DNA of 8,694 bases, taken from the NCBI GenBank assembly GCA_023128635.1, contig JAGMDP010000109.1, positions 1 to 8,694 on the forward strand, given 5' to 3'. Shown here in pieces: positions 1 through 5,674 of the stretch; the first letter of the stretch is position 1; every line of letters begins with the position of its first letter. The DNA comes from Candidatus Heimdallarchaeota archaeon (GTDB taxonomy: Archaea > Asgardarchaeota > Heimdallarchaeia > JABLTI01). The notes below the pieces were generated by a model. That model had not been told where the DNA came from, ran no database searches, and saw nothing but the letters and a program-made list of their open reading frames with translations. The translations under genes were made by a program, and so were the position numbers.

Positions 1-226
1 TTGCGATTTTTGTATCAACAGATTTATCATAATCAGCTACAACGAAAGCATAGCCAACTGGTTTGTCTTCTTCGTATGCTACTAGAAAGAGATTATTCTC
101 ATGTGGTAAATCTAATAATTGTAACAAGTCTTTTTCTGTCCAAACACCTTCGAAACAGTCTTTCACAATAGGTGAAACCTCTTTGTAGAGCTTCTTTGGT
201 GTTCCTTGAACGATTTTTATTGTCAT
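1..226 (-). CDS. GNAT-family N-acetyltransferase, N-terminal part (cut by window edge)
   Basis: The minus-strand frame opens with ATG at 226 and stays open to the left edge, giving about 75 residues beginning MTIKIVQGTPKKLYKEV. The stretch LFLVAYEEDKPVGYAFVV (about residues 47-64) has the look of the beta-strand pair with a PVG turn that begins the GNAT acetyl-CoA-dependent acyltransferase fold. The acetyl-CoA binding motif (Q/RxxGxG/A) would lie beyond the window, so the call rests on the first half only and the substrate is unknown. The start is well supported: GAGGAG sits 8 nt upstream. It lies 100 bp downstream of the nucleotidyltransferase gene on the same strand and has its own TATA-like element, so it is probably a separate transcription unit. 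Confidence 0.6.
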   Translation of the reverse strand, partial: MTIKIVQGTPKKLYKEVSPIVKDCFEGVWTEKDLLQLLDLPHENNLFLVAYEEDKPVGYAFVVADYDKSVDTKIA

Positions 227-234
227 GGTTTTGA

Positions 235-240
235 CTCCTC
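235..240 (-). promoter_or_regulatory. Shine-Dalgarno of the GNAT gene
   Basis: On the minus strand GAGGAG is followed by 8 nt (TCAAAACC) and then the ATG at 226. This is one of the two strongest ribosome-binding sites in the window and fixes the start of a gene that would otherwise be only a fragment at the edge. Confidence 0.75.
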
Positions 241-288
241 AATTCTTTTTAGTCTAAATTGTTCTTTAAAAATCTAGGTCACATCTCA

Positions 289-298
289 ATATAAATAC
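289..298 (-). promoter_or_regulatory. Putative archaeal TATA box for the GNAT gene
   Basis: The minus strand reads TATTTATATT here, close to the archaeal TTTATATA-type box, in the 100-bp gap between the nucleotidyltransferase stop and the GNAT start. A start site about 25 nt downstream would leave a leader of roughly 40 nt, consistent with the clear Shine-Dalgarno. Other AT-rich stretches exist, so this is a guess by position and sequence. Confidence 0.35.
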
Positions 299-326
299 GT
301 GTCCAAAGAACAGTAAAATAATGATT

Positions 327-1382
327 TTATGATATTTTCTTCATGAATTCGTTTCTACTTGAACCTAATGTCAATTGATAATACTCTTTCTGATTAACGA
401 TTTTTACTTGCTCTAATTTTCCTCTTGCAGTTATTCTTTCCCCTGTTTTCGCAATATCACAATATCGACCTCGAACTGAAAAGATTCTATCTGGTGGAGT
501 TGATTCTTCTATTTTTTCATTTTTTATTATGACATCTTTGAGATGGTAAATACACGGTGTAAAAATCGAATGGTCATCATTCTCTATAGTAGCCTCGATT
601 TCATATTCACCCAGAGATGTAATCTTAGTCTGTTCATATGGTTCATAAAATTCATCAGGGAGTAAAACGAGTCGAATATAGAAATCTATATTTGATATTG
701 TTCCTTGCAATTGCTTGTTCTTCTCACTCTTGAGAAATGAGTCAAAATCTATTTGATCTTCTTGCCCTCGATCTCTCCATAAAGTCTTCAATTCATTATC
801 AGTATACCGTGATATGTTATCGTAATTTTCAAAGATGTGACTCATTCCCTGATAGACTTTAGTACCATCTCTTTTTCCATACACAACTAAATCCACATCT
901 GATTTCTCACTATGTAAGTTTATCATTATTGAACCAGTTATACCAAAATATTCTGAATCAATGTCACAGTGTTCCACTATTTTGTTTGTTAATTCTTGAG
1001 CTAGTTTTTCTAATGAATCAAGTTCTTCTCTTTCTGTTTCAGTGATTTGCTGTAGTCTTTGGACAGGATCATAGATTTCAATAATGTCCTTTTTTGCTAC
1101 TGCTTGCAATAAACCTCGACCCATTGGATCTTCGTAAATATATTGAGGAAAGTTCTGATGTAAAAAAGCATATCTTTCTAATAAATCGTATAACTTGCTG
1201 TAGCCTTTTGTAAAACTTTTTTGAGTATTCTCGTAGAATTTTGCAGGCACATATCTAACAAATGAAATAATCCTATCTTGAGGATGAGATAATCCTTTAA
1301 CATCAAAAATTAGATCATCAACTGATTTTATGAAAAAACCTTCAATTGGATATGATATATTCTCAGATTCCAAAATCCTCAT
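327..1382 (-). CDS. Predicted archaeal nucleotidyltransferase (Pol-beta-type fold), 351 aa
   Basis: The centre carries the Pol-beta superfamily signature GITGSIMINLHSEKSDVDLV (about residues 147-166): the GS pair at 150-151 and the metal-binding DxD at 162/164. D233 in NIDFYIRL is a candidate for the third acidic residue. The N-terminal third (HPQDRIISFVRYVPAKFY and YSKLYDLLERY) resembles conserved archaeal proteins annotated only as predicted nucleotidyltransferases (COG1665-like, from memory). The C-terminal ~100 residues, including FSVRGRYCDIAKTGERITARG, look like a beta-rich accessory domain that might bind a nucleic acid or nucleotide. Substrate unknown. The gene starts 15 bp after the DUF447 stop on the same strand, so the two are probably co-transcribed. 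AGG abuts the ATG with no proper spacing, so initiation may depend on the upstream gene. Confidence 0.75.
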   Translation of the reverse strand: MRILESENISYPIEGFFIKSVDDLIFDVKGLSHPQDRIISFVRYVPAKFYENTQKSFTKGYSKLYDLLERYAFLHQNFPQYIYEDPMGRGLLQAVAKKDIIEIYDPVQRLQQITETEREELDSLEKLAQELTNKIVEHCDIDSEYFGITGSIMINLHSEKSDVDLVVYGKRDGTKVYQGMSHIFENYDNISRYTDNELKTLWRDRGQEDQIDFDSFLKSEKNKQLQGTISNIDFYIRLVLLPDEFYEPYEQTKITSLGEYEIEATIENDDHSIFTPCIYHLKDVIIKNEKIEESTPPDRIFSVRGRYCDIAKTGERITARGKLEQVKIVNQKEYYQLTLGSSRNEFMKKIS

Positions 1383-1397
1383 CCTAACTTGTTTTGT

Positions 1398-2036
1398 TCA
1401 TTCCCTTACTTCTTGTTTTATTTTCTCTTGAATTTTTTCAACATATTTCTGAAATTGTGACTCTTTATTTGTTACTCGAGAGATTATCTGTGAGTGGTGT
1501 TCAATAAATTCTCTTAATTGCTTGACCTTCGGATCAAGTGGTCCACTTGTCATGGAGAAATGAATTACTCGAGTAGAATGAATTAGAATTTCAATCAAAG
1601 ACGAGAAAGCTCGGGTATGTGGCTGAATACTATCTTTACTTAGTTCTACTTTGATGATTTCACAATAGAAGATTCCCCTCTCTTCTTCTTCTATTTCTTT
1701 GTTGACTTTAAGTGCAATATAATTCCCTTTACAAGCTTTCAGAATTGGAGCACTAATTGTTTTGGATATAATATAAAATTCATCTGTTAACAAATTCTGG
1801 AACAAAGTACTTTTCACAAATAAATCTGGATCATTTGTGATATTTATTATGCATTTCTTTTGATGCTGTAGATTTTTGTACGTATCTGTTTCTTTGAAAG
1901 GACGAATTATTACTTGTTTTTCTTTGGTAATCAAGAAGCCCATTGGAGCAGCATTGGGTTGATTCTGTTGATCATATGTAGTAATAATTGCTTCATAGAT
2001 AATTTCACTTTGAAAGGGAAGATTTGTATTTGACAT
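1398..2036 (-). CDS. DUF447 family protein, flavin-reductase-like split barrel, 212 aa
   Basis: The N-terminal half matches the archaeal DUF447 family: EIIYEAIITTYDQQNQPNAA, PMGFLI, VIIRPFKETDTYKNL and INITNDPDLFV, in that order within about the first 75 residues. These form the FMN-binding split-barrel seen in flavin reductases and pyridoxamine-phosphate-oxidase-like proteins. A second region (AFSSLIEILIHSTRVIHF, then a charged helical tail) matches the family's C-terminal part. The biochemical role of DUF447 is not established to my knowledge; binding of a flavin is likely, catalysis is inferred. I chose the ATG at 2036 because the longer frame starts at a TTG inside mptE and adds 38 residues unlike the family. 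It heads a likely operon with the nucleotidyltransferase and is divergent from mptE (105 bp). Confidence 0.8.
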   Translation of the reverse strand: MSNTNLPFQSEIIYEAIITTYDQQNQPNAAPMGFLITKEKQVIIRPFKETDTYKNLQHQKKCIINITNDPDLFVKSTLFQNLLTDEFYIISKTISAPILKACKGNYIALKVNKEIEEEERGIFYCEIIKVELSKDSIQPHTRAFSSLIEILIHSTRVIHFSMTSGPLDPKVKQLREFIEHHSQIISRVTNKESQFQKYVEKIQEKIKQEVRE

Positions 2037-2141
2037 GTATATCCAAGTTAAATAACAGATTATCTCATAATAATTTATTTGAATATTATTTTTAATAGAT
2101 AAAGAGATAATAACTACAGTAAGCAATCGGTCTGATGATTT
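2037..2141. promoter_or_regulatory. Divergent promoter region between DUF447 gene and mptE
   Basis: These 105 bp are very AT-rich and must hold promoters for both directions. For mptE, TTTTTAATAG around 2090-2099 is a fair TATA candidate, giving a leader of about 20 nt. For the DUF447 gene several AT-rich stretches (for instance around 2065-2090) could serve. Neither start has a strong Shine-Dalgarno: GGTCTGAT (2129-2136) before mptE is a partial match and the DUF447 start has only TTGGAT. No operator repeat was seen. Confidence 0.4.
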
Positions 2142-2960
2142 ATGAAGCAATACAAGCAGTTAAGAAAAAAAGATTATGAACAAATTTGTTCAAAGCTTAG
2201 TATTGATCCGAAAATAGATTTGATTGCAACTCGCATTTTACATTCGAGATTAACCTATCTGACCGTACGAAAAACGTTTAGGAAATTAAAAGCAACTATA
2301 AAACAGAAAATTGTTCTTCTATTTGGACCAGGACCTTCTCTTGAAAGCTCTATTGAGCAGCTACTCACTTTGGTGACGAATTTCAGAAGAGAAGTAGTTA
2401 TTGTTGCTGTTGATGGAGCTACAAAAGCGCTGCTTAAATTTGGAATTGATATTGATGTCATTATTACTGATTTAGATGGTAGCATAACAGCAATTAGAAA
2501 GAGTTTAGAGAATGGTTCAATAGTTGTTGTTCATGCTCATGGAGATAATATTTCAAAATTAAACGAAATTACTGACATATTACCAAAAGAAGGCATTATC
2601 GGGACAACTCAAGCAAAGGAAACTTTCAAAGTGAAAAATCTGGGAGGATTTACAGATGGGGATCGAGCTGCTTATCTAACAGCAAATATGCAAGCAGAAA
2701 TAGTAATTTTGATTGGTTATGATTTTGGTGAAATTGTCGGGAAATTCTCCAAGCCAGAAAGTAAAAATGAAGATTTTCAAGCTTCGGAGAGGAAGCTAAT
2801 CAAGTTCACTATAGCGAAGAATCTTCTCTCTCAGCTCCCTAATTTGTTTTCATCTATCAAATTTTACAATTTCTTAATTCAAGGTGAGGAAATTGAAAAT
2901 ATACCTAAAATTGCTTTGAGTGGATTTGAGGGGCTTCTGAATCAAAAAAAGACTAAATAG
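2142..2960 (+). CDS. mptE: 6-hydroxymethyl-7,8-dihydropterin pyrophosphokinase MptE (DUF115), 272 aa
   Basis: MptE transfers pyrophosphate from ATP to 6-hydroxymethyl-7,8-dihydropterin, making the activated pterin used for tetrahydromethanopterin (and, in some archaea, folate). It is the archaeal replacement for bacterial FolK. The DUF115 motifs are all present and in order: GPGPSL (62-67), AVDGATKALL (89-98), VIITDLDG (106-113), VVVHAHGDN (128-136), GTTQ (154-157), GGFTDGDRAA (168-177) and IGYDFGEIVGKFSKP (191-205). The length is normal for the family. A basic N-terminal helix of about 50 residues precedes the catalytic domain, as usual. It is divergent from DUF447 and convergent with the PTPS-family gene, with the two stop codons overlapping by 8 bp. 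The pterin-pathway neighbour and the nearby methanofuran genes fit the call. Confidence 0.93.
   Translation: MKQYKQLRKKDYEQICSKLSIDPKIDLIATRILHSRLTYLTVRKTFRKLKATIKQKIVLLFGPGPSLESSIEQLLTLVTNFRREVVIVAVDGATKALLKFGIDIDVIITDLDGSITAIRKSLENGSIVVVHAHGDNISKLNEITDILPKEGIIGTTQAKETFKVKNLGGFTDGDRAAYLTANMQAEIVILIGYDFGEIVGKFSKPESKNEDFQASERKLIKFTIAKNLLSQLPNLFSSIKFYNFLIQGEEIENIPKIALSGFEGLLNQKKTK
2944..2950 (-). terminator. Oligo-T terminator of the PTPS gene, inside the mptE 3' end
   Basis: Two bases after the minus-strand PTPS stop, the minus strand has a run of seven T (A7 on the plus strand). Archaeal RNA polymerase can terminate on such runs without a hairpin. The run is also read as Gln-Lys-Lys codons at the end of mptE, so one sequence serves coding and, probably, termination. 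Confidence 0.45.
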
Positions 2961-3444
2961 AATCTCTAGTTCTCTTCATCCAACAACCCTGTCCTTTGTA
3001 TTCGAAAACTCCTACTTCTATAGCATCAATATTTGGGTGTTTACTAAACAGGGGAATTAGTTTGGATGATAATAATCGTGCAAATTCCTCAACGGTTGTG
3101 TTTTTAATCGGCAGCAAGGAAACATCGCTTTCCGGAAAAATATAATCCTTATTTTTTGGGATGAAATTAACAAACAACTCATTTTTCTTTTTAGTTATTG
3201 TAAGATGGGGGTTTTCAGTTGGCAATAGTATTTTGTGATCGAGTTCTTCCACGAATTTTCTTACAAAAGGTTTCAATTCTAAGAAATCAATTACGAGATT
3301 CTTGGCTTCATCTTGCTCACCGTAGATCTGTACTTCAACTAAATAATTGTGACCATGTAATCGTTCACAACCCGTATCTCCAAGAACAAAATGTGCTGCT
3401 GCAAATTTGAAGGATAATTCTCCTTGAACTAAACGATAGCTCAT
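2953..3444 (-). CDS. 6-pyruvoyl-tetrahydropterin synthase / QueD-family protein, 163 aa
   Basis: COG0720-family T-fold enzyme acting on dihydroneopterin triphosphate or a related pterin. Zinc ligands are H18 (FAAAHF) and H30/H32 (LHGHNY). The usual nucleophile C26 lies in CERLHGH. D69-H70 (ELDHKILL) supplies the catalytic pair, NTTVEEFA (115-122) is the typical pterin-side helix, and VGVFEYKGQG (144-153) holds the pterin-anchoring Glu. Family members make 6-carboxy-tetrahydropterin (QueD, archaeosine/queuosine route), pyruvoyl-tetrahydropterin, or hydroxymethyl-dihydropterin. Motif CxxxHGH favours QueD, but the neighbouring mptE raises the pterin-cofactor alternative. The ATG at 3444 is preferred to a GTG at 3453, because that GTG overlaps the GGAG Shine-Dalgarno placed 8 nt before the ATG. 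It follows the TusA-like gene by 30 bp and is probably co-transcribed with it. Confidence 0.85.
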   Translation of the reverse strand: MSYRLVQGELSFKFAAAHFVLGDTGCERLHGHNYLVEVQIYGEQDEAKNLVIDFLELKPFVRKFVEELDHKILLPTENPHLTITKKKNELFVNFIPKNKDYIFPESDVSLLPIKNTTVEEFARLLSSKLIPLFSKHPNIDAIEVGVFEYKGQGCWMKRTRDSI

Positions 3445-3452
3445 TTTTTTCA

Positions 3453-3456
3453 CTCC
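3453..3456 (-). promoter_or_regulatory. Shine-Dalgarno deciding the PTPS start
   Basis: GGAG on the minus strand, followed by TGAAAAAA and the ATG at 3444. It overlaps the alternative GTG start at 3453-3451, which makes that start unlikely and shortens the protein by three residues. Confidence 0.65.
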
Positions 3457-3474
3457 ACATTACTACTTGGTTAT

Positions 3475-3723
3475 TCATTGTGTTCTTTTTATATAAAATA
3501 AATACTTCCCATTACTGGTGTCCGTTAGAAAGAGCTCATGATTATTACTTAAACACCATTTTGGGATATTTTTTAGAGATTTGGGTCTGTTAGTTATTAG
3601 TTTGAGAATTTCACCGACTTCGATTTTCTTGATGGAAACATTAAGCTCATAAAGCACTTTTGGGCATTCTTTATCCGTCATATCAAGGATAATACCAATT
3701 ACTTCTGAGCTCTCTGAAGACAT
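3475..3723 (-). CDS. TusA/SirA-like sulfurtransferase family protein, 82 aa
   Basis: The size and layout match the small TusA-type sulfur carriers: a first strand ending in ILDMTDKECPKVLYEL, then KIEVGEILKLITNRP, IPKWC, HEL and a closing strand YLFYIKR. In TusA the Cys of the CPxP motif carries persulfide sulfur. Here C20-P21 are kept but the second Pro is Val (CPKV). A second Cys, C57 in IPKWC, sits where many family members also have one. TusA-like proteins pass sulfur for tRNA thiolation, molybdenum cofactor or other uses; the partner here is unknown. ATG at 3723 is preferred over the TTG three codons earlier. No Shine-Dalgarno is visible, so the message may be leaderless. It is followed by the PTPS gene 30 bp on, and is divergent from mfnF. 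Confidence 0.75.
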   Translation of the reverse strand: MSSESSEVIGIILDMTDKECPKVLYELNVSIKKIEVGEILKLITNRPKSLKNIPKWCLSNNHELFLTDTSNGKYLFYIKRTQ

Positions 3724-3871
3724 TGTGTTCAAGTGAATTTTTTATCAGCAAAGATTAAAAACATTTACTAAAGAGTTGAGGTTAAGAATATTTAATTATG
3801 AATTAACTTGTCAGATGTTTGAAACTAAGATTATTCGGATCTCGTTTTACATTTAGTAGGATATGAAAAAT
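3724..3871. promoter_or_regulatory. Divergent promoter region between the TusA-like gene and mfnF
   Basis: A TATA-like TATTTAATTA at 3789-3798 would place an mfnF start site near 3820 and a leader of about 50 nt ending in the AGGA ribosome-binding site. On the minus strand GTTTTTAATC, about 35 nt before the tusA-like ATG, would suit a near-leaderless transcript. No clear operator repeat was found. Confidence 0.4.
3858..3861 (+). promoter_or_regulatory. Shine-Dalgarno deciding the mfnF start
   Basis: AGGA lies 10 nt before the ATG at 3872 but only 1 nt before the in-frame ATG at 3863. Only the downstream ATG has workable spacing, so the first three residues of the longer form (MKN) are probably not translated. 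Confidence 0.55.
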
Positions 3872-4957
3872 ATGGTTAAAATTCTTGGTTTGGATATTGG
3901 TGGAGCAAATACTAAACATGCTTTAATTGAGGTTCAGAATGAGAAAATCGAATTACTTAGTTCTAGCTCTGATTATTTTCCAATTTGGAAAGATCATACA
4001 TCCTTCCCAGAATTTCTTGAGACACTAAGGAGTAAATTAATAGAAGAATTTGGTTCAATAGATCAAGTGGTTTTTGTTACAACAGCAGAACTTGCTGATT
4101 GTTTTCAAACGAAAAAGGAAGGAATAAAATCCATATGCGGATTTGTTGAGGAGTGTTTCCAGTCTGGTAATGAAAAGAACTCACCGCTTATCCTCGATGT
4201 AAACGGTCAGTTTCTACATACACAAGAAGCTGGAGAAAATTGGCTTAATGTTGCTGCTACGAATTGGGTTGCATCAGCACTCTATTTGGGAATAAAACAT
4301 CAAAATGCATTAGTTATTGATATCGGTTCTACAACAACGGACTTTACTCCAATATTCAATGGAAAAATAGTTGCACAAGGAAAAAATGATCTTGAACGTT
4401 TAACTAACAAAGAATTGGTATACTCCGGTTTAATTAGAACAAATGTTGTTGCGATTATTCAAGAAGTTAAAGTGAGAAATAAAATTGTACCGTTAGCAAG
4501 TGAGTTATTCGCAACAACAGGAGATGTCTACTTACTTCTAGGATTAATCTCTGAGGAAGAATTTACAGGGGACACAGCAGATGATAAACCTGTTAGTAAA
4601 GAAAATGCAAAAGCAAGATTAGCACGAATTGTTTGTTCTGATAGTAACCAGCTTGCTCATAATGATATAATGGATATTGCACGACAAATAAAAGAAAAGC
4701 AATTTGAGAAGTTATCAGATGCTTTGAATCATAGCTTAACAAGGTTCAGAGCAATGTTTGAATTAAATCCTGAAATAATACTCATTGGTTCAGGTGCTAA
4801 AACAATAGGGATTTCTTTGCTTAGAATGAATGGTATATATGAGCAAATTATTGCTGATGATATATTAGACGAATCTTCTTTGAACTCTTTTTGTGCTTTT
4901 GCGGTTGCGGTTTTATACTCAAAAAAAAATTTTGAAACAGAGGGAGGATCTGAATGA
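3872..4957 (+). CDS. mfnF: Methanofuran biosynthesis protein MfnF (hydantoinase/oxoprolinase-like), 361 aa
   Basis: In methanogens MfnF condenses the activated aminomethyl-furan pyrophosphate made by MfnE with gamma-glutamyl-tyramine, forming the ether-linked core of methanofuran. The sequence has the ASKHA-like features of this 'H4MPT-linked C1 transfer pathway' family: GLDIGGANTKHAL (6-18), VTTAELADCF (69-78), NWVASALYLG (131-140), a second phosphate-binding loop VIDIGSTTTDFTPI (148-161), ELVYSGLIRTNV (181-192), ELFATTGDVY (211-220), the ADDKPVSKENAKARLARI block (236-253) and LIGSGAK near the end. Its length is normal. It overlaps mfnE by ATGA, so the two are translated in step. A run of nine A (4921-4929) near the 3' end does not break the frame. 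Confidence 0.92.
   Translation: MVKILGLDIGGANTKHALIEVQNEKIELLSSSSDYFPIWKDHTSFPEFLETLRSKLIEEFGSIDQVVFVTTAELADCFQTKKEGIKSICGFVEECFQSGNEKNSPLILDVNGQFLHTQEAGENWLNVAATNWVASALYLGIKHQNALVIDIGSTTTDFTPIFNGKIVAQGKNDLERLTNKELVYSGLIRTNVVAIIQEVKVRNKIVPLASELFATTGDVYLLLGLISEEEFTGDTADDKPVSKENAKARLARIVCSDSNQLAHNDIMDIARQIKEKQFEKLSDALNHSLTRFRAMFELNPEIILIGSGAKTIGISLLRMNGIYEQIIADDILDESSLNSFCAFAVAVLYSKKNFETEGGSE
4942..4949 (+). promoter_or_regulatory. Shine-Dalgarno of mfnE inside the mfnF 3' end
   Basis: GGGAGGAT sits inside the last codons of mfnF, ending 4 nt before the mfnE ATG at 4954. Combined with the ATGA stop/start overlap, it points to translational coupling and equimolar production of the two methanofuran enzymes. 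Confidence 0.75.
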
Positions 4958-5613
4958 AAATTGATACAATTATAAAATTTGGCGGATCGATTACTGAAAG
5001 AGGTACCCTTAAGCAAATTGTTCTATTGGGAAAAACTCTATCTACATTATTTGACTGCAAACAGAATTTCGCATTAATTCCTGGTGGTGGGTTTTTTGCT
5101 GAGTTTGTTCGTGAAACACAAGAGAAATATGATTTAGATGATGAACAAGCACACTGGATGGCTATACAAGCTATGGAGCAACATGCTAGTTTTCTACTGA
5201 AATTTATTCCAAATTCAATTTTACATGACTTTTCTTGTAAGGATTTTGAATCATCAATTTTTGATAAATTACCGATCCTTAGAGTTATGAAATACATGAG
5301 AACAGAGAGTGATTTAGAGAAAACTTGGAATGCTACAAGTGATGCTATCGCAACAGAAATTGCTGTAAAGATTAAGGCTGAGAAATTGGTCTTCCTCAAA
5401 GATATAGATGGAATAATTGTTAAAGATAAATTAGTTAAGAAGATAACTATACAAGAATTACTTGAATTGAAAATAAGTCCTTTAGATAATAATACCCCAA
5501 AAATATTGCAAAGAAAAAACATTAAGGCATATATTATCAATGGCTTGATTCATGACCGTACAGAAAATCTATTAGAAGGAAAGGAGTTTATAGGAACAGA
5601 GATAATTTGCTAA
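4954..5613 (+). CDS. mfnE: Methanofuran biosynthesis kinase MfnE (amino-acid-kinase family), 219 aa
   Basis: MfnE phosphorylates [5-(aminomethyl)furan-3-yl]methyl phosphate to the pyrophosphate that MfnF then uses. The protein is a small amino-acid-kinase-fold enzyme: KFGGSI (8-13) is the ATP-phosphate loop, IPGGGFFAEFVR (42-53) the second glycine loop, WNATSDAIATEIA (125-137) the acceptor/nucleotide region, FLKDIDGI (147-154) the nucleotide-binding strand-turn, and NGLIHDR and GTEI close the fold. It lacks the ACT domains of aspartokinase, and the length fits MfnE. The start is fixed by a strong GGGAGGAT and the 4-bp overlap with mfnF. Sequence alone could also suggest a UMP-kinase-like or acetylglutamate-kinase-like enzyme, but direct coupling to mfnF makes MfnE by far the best call. 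Confidence 0.9.
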   Translation: MKIDTIIKFGGSITERGTLKQIVLLGKTLSTLFDCKQNFALIPGGGFFAEFVRETQEKYDLDDEQAHWMAIQAMEQHASFLLKFIPNSILHDFSCKDFESSIFDKLPILRVMKYMRTESDLEKTWNATSDAIATEIAVKIKAEKLVFLKDIDGIIVKDKLVKKITIQELLELKISPLDNNTPKILQRKNIKAYIINGLIHDRTENLLEGKEFIGTEIIC

Positions 5614-5662
5614 AATTATTACAAAACATAAGAATTTTATGTCAGTGAATGATAAGAATGTT

Positions 5663-5666
5663 GGAG
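5663..5666 (+). promoter_or_regulatory. Shine-Dalgarno deciding the start of the KaiC-like gene
   Basis: GGAG followed by 8 nt (CTAGAAAG) and ATG at 5675. The upstream in-frame ATG at 5639 has no such site, and the 12 extra residues it would add do not resemble the family N-terminus. Confidence 0.65.
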
Positions 5667-5674
5667 CTAGAAAG

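Noticed and set aside
327..2036. Toxin-antitoxin reading of the nucleotidyltransferase (MNT/HEPN-like) with its neighbour
   Set aside because: The enzyme is 351 residues, far larger than MNT antitoxins, and its partner is a DUF447 flavin-type barrel. No HEPN motif (Rx4-6H) pairing was found.
2037..2150. N-terminal extension of the DUF447 protein from a TTG at 2150
   Set aside because: It would overlap the mptE start, adds 38 residues unlike the family, and removes the room for divergent promoters. The ATG at 2036 matches the family N-terminus.
4921..4929. Run of nine A in mfnF as a possible frameshift or slippage site
   Set aside because: The reading frame continues cleanly into the expected C-terminus and the ATGA overlap with mfnE, so no frameshift is needed.
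4848..5540. 230-residue minus-strand open frame opposite mfnE
   Set aside because: It lies wholly antisense to well-supported mfnF/mfnE, has no recognisable domain, is rich in Ser/Ile/Phe/Cys as expected from the complement of AT-rich coding sequence, and has no ribosome-binding site.
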